From NCBI RefSeq assembly GCF_021462405.1, contig NZ_JAKEDU010000002.1, positions 1-64,000 of the forward strand: 64,000 bases of DNA. The letters are read 5' to 3'. Position 1 is the first letter of the stretch; each line of letters begins with the position of its first letter. This document shows, piece after piece, positions 63,755 to 64,000 of the stretch. Source of the DNA: Thermus tengchongensis. Lineage in GTDB: Bacteria > Deinococcota > Deinococci > Deinococcales > Thermaceae. The notes under the pieces were generated by a model. The model was not told the origin of the DNA and did not search any database. It saw only the letters and a list, made by a program, of their open reading frames with translations. The position numbers were made by a program, and so were the translations under genes.

Positions 63755-64000
63755 ATGCTCAAGTTTGCACCCTCCATCCTCACGGCGGACCTGGCGAGGC
63801 TGAAGGACCAGATTCAGGAGGCCGAGGCGGCAGGGGTGGACTGGATCCACCTGGACGTGATGGATGGGGTGTTCGTTCCCAACCTTACCTTCGGGCCCCT
63901 CCTGGTGGAGGCGGTGCGGCGGGTGACCTCCCTGCCCCTAGATGTGCACCTGATGATCGTGCAGCCGGAGAGGTACCTGGAGGACTTCGCCCGTGCGGGG
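63755..64000 (+). CDS. rpe: Ribulose-phosphate 3-epimerase, N-terminal part (runs off window end)
   Basis: The first 82 residues are visible: [48 protein letters not shown] and [18 protein letters not shown]. His and Asp metal ligands in WIHLDVMDG and VHLMI are in place. It interconverts ribulose- and xylulose-5-phosphate. GAAAGG precedes the ATG; the gap to cbbP is 9 bp, so it is in the same operon. Confidence 0.95.
   Translation, partial: MLKFAPSILTADLARLKDQIQEAEAAGVDWIHLDVMDGVFVPNLTFGPLLVEAVRRVTSLPLDVHLMIVQPERYLEDFARAG

Overview
The window comes from a Thermus-like bacterium (Deinococcota). The base composition is very G+C-rich by eye. Many proteins look like close relatives of well-known Thermus thermophilus proteins: NapA, DafA, Hera, a DnaJ without zinc finger, the DUF1931 histone-fold protein and the TT1561-type phosphoesterase. 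Nearly the whole window is coding, with many ATGA-type gene overlaps.

Layout. Positions 1-1431 hold the tail of an IS630-type transposase and a decayed IS4-family element. gltB (1543-6021) follows behind a clear promoter. Next come a single-domain protoglobin, dnaB with a 428-residue intein, and a lytic transglycosylase. From 11049 to 16791 the minus strand carries membrane and ion-homeostasis genes: napA, a CBS protein, rhomboid, an SDH-type protease, khtU/khtT, psiE and a histone-fold protein. From 16899 to 26386 lies a large minus-strand heat-shock region: dnaK-grpE-dnaJ-dafA, then clpB, a ferritin-like gene, a baeRF-like gene, two hsp20 genes and a phosphoesterase. Three promoters here share a CTTGA-N11-TCAAG-like inverted repeat. 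ftsH is divergent from dnaK. From 28.5 to 50.3 kb the genes are mostly housekeeping: hup, plsC, nfi, sugar-phosphate isomerases, a STAND/BTAD regulator, aroA-cmk, a CDP-alcohol phosphatidyltransferase, nudix, SDR, vapBC, nrnA, apgM, a subtilisin-like lipoprotein, proS, a zinc-ribbon/GNAT/ABC fusion, nth, an MFS transporter and moeA. hera and tRNA-Arg(CCU) follow.

The most striking part is 52.5-64.0 kb, a Calvin-Benson-Bassham (CBB) gene set. One cluster holds transketolase, a ComB-like phosphatase, class II aldolase, CbbY, a Dabb-domain protein, two tandem paralogous small proteins of unknown function, and a frameshifted PsiE-like membrane gene. It converges on cbbR. Divergent from cbbR run glpX, cbbL, cbbS (red-type form I RuBisCO), cbbX (activase), cbbP (phosphoribulokinase) and the start of rpe. 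Together these encode carboxylation, RuBisCO reactivation and most RuBP regeneration; pgk, gap and rpi are not in the window. A near-identical motif (CATAAGCCT-N2-GC) lies upstream of transketolase and in the cbbR/glpX gap and is a candidate CbbR operator.

A family of gene-end hairpin repeats, often followed by GGGGGCCCC, occurs at five intergenic sites. Two full-length copies lie inverted around hera and tRNA-Arg, at the edge of the CBB block. All coordinates and motifs were read by hand; no database search or alignment program was used.
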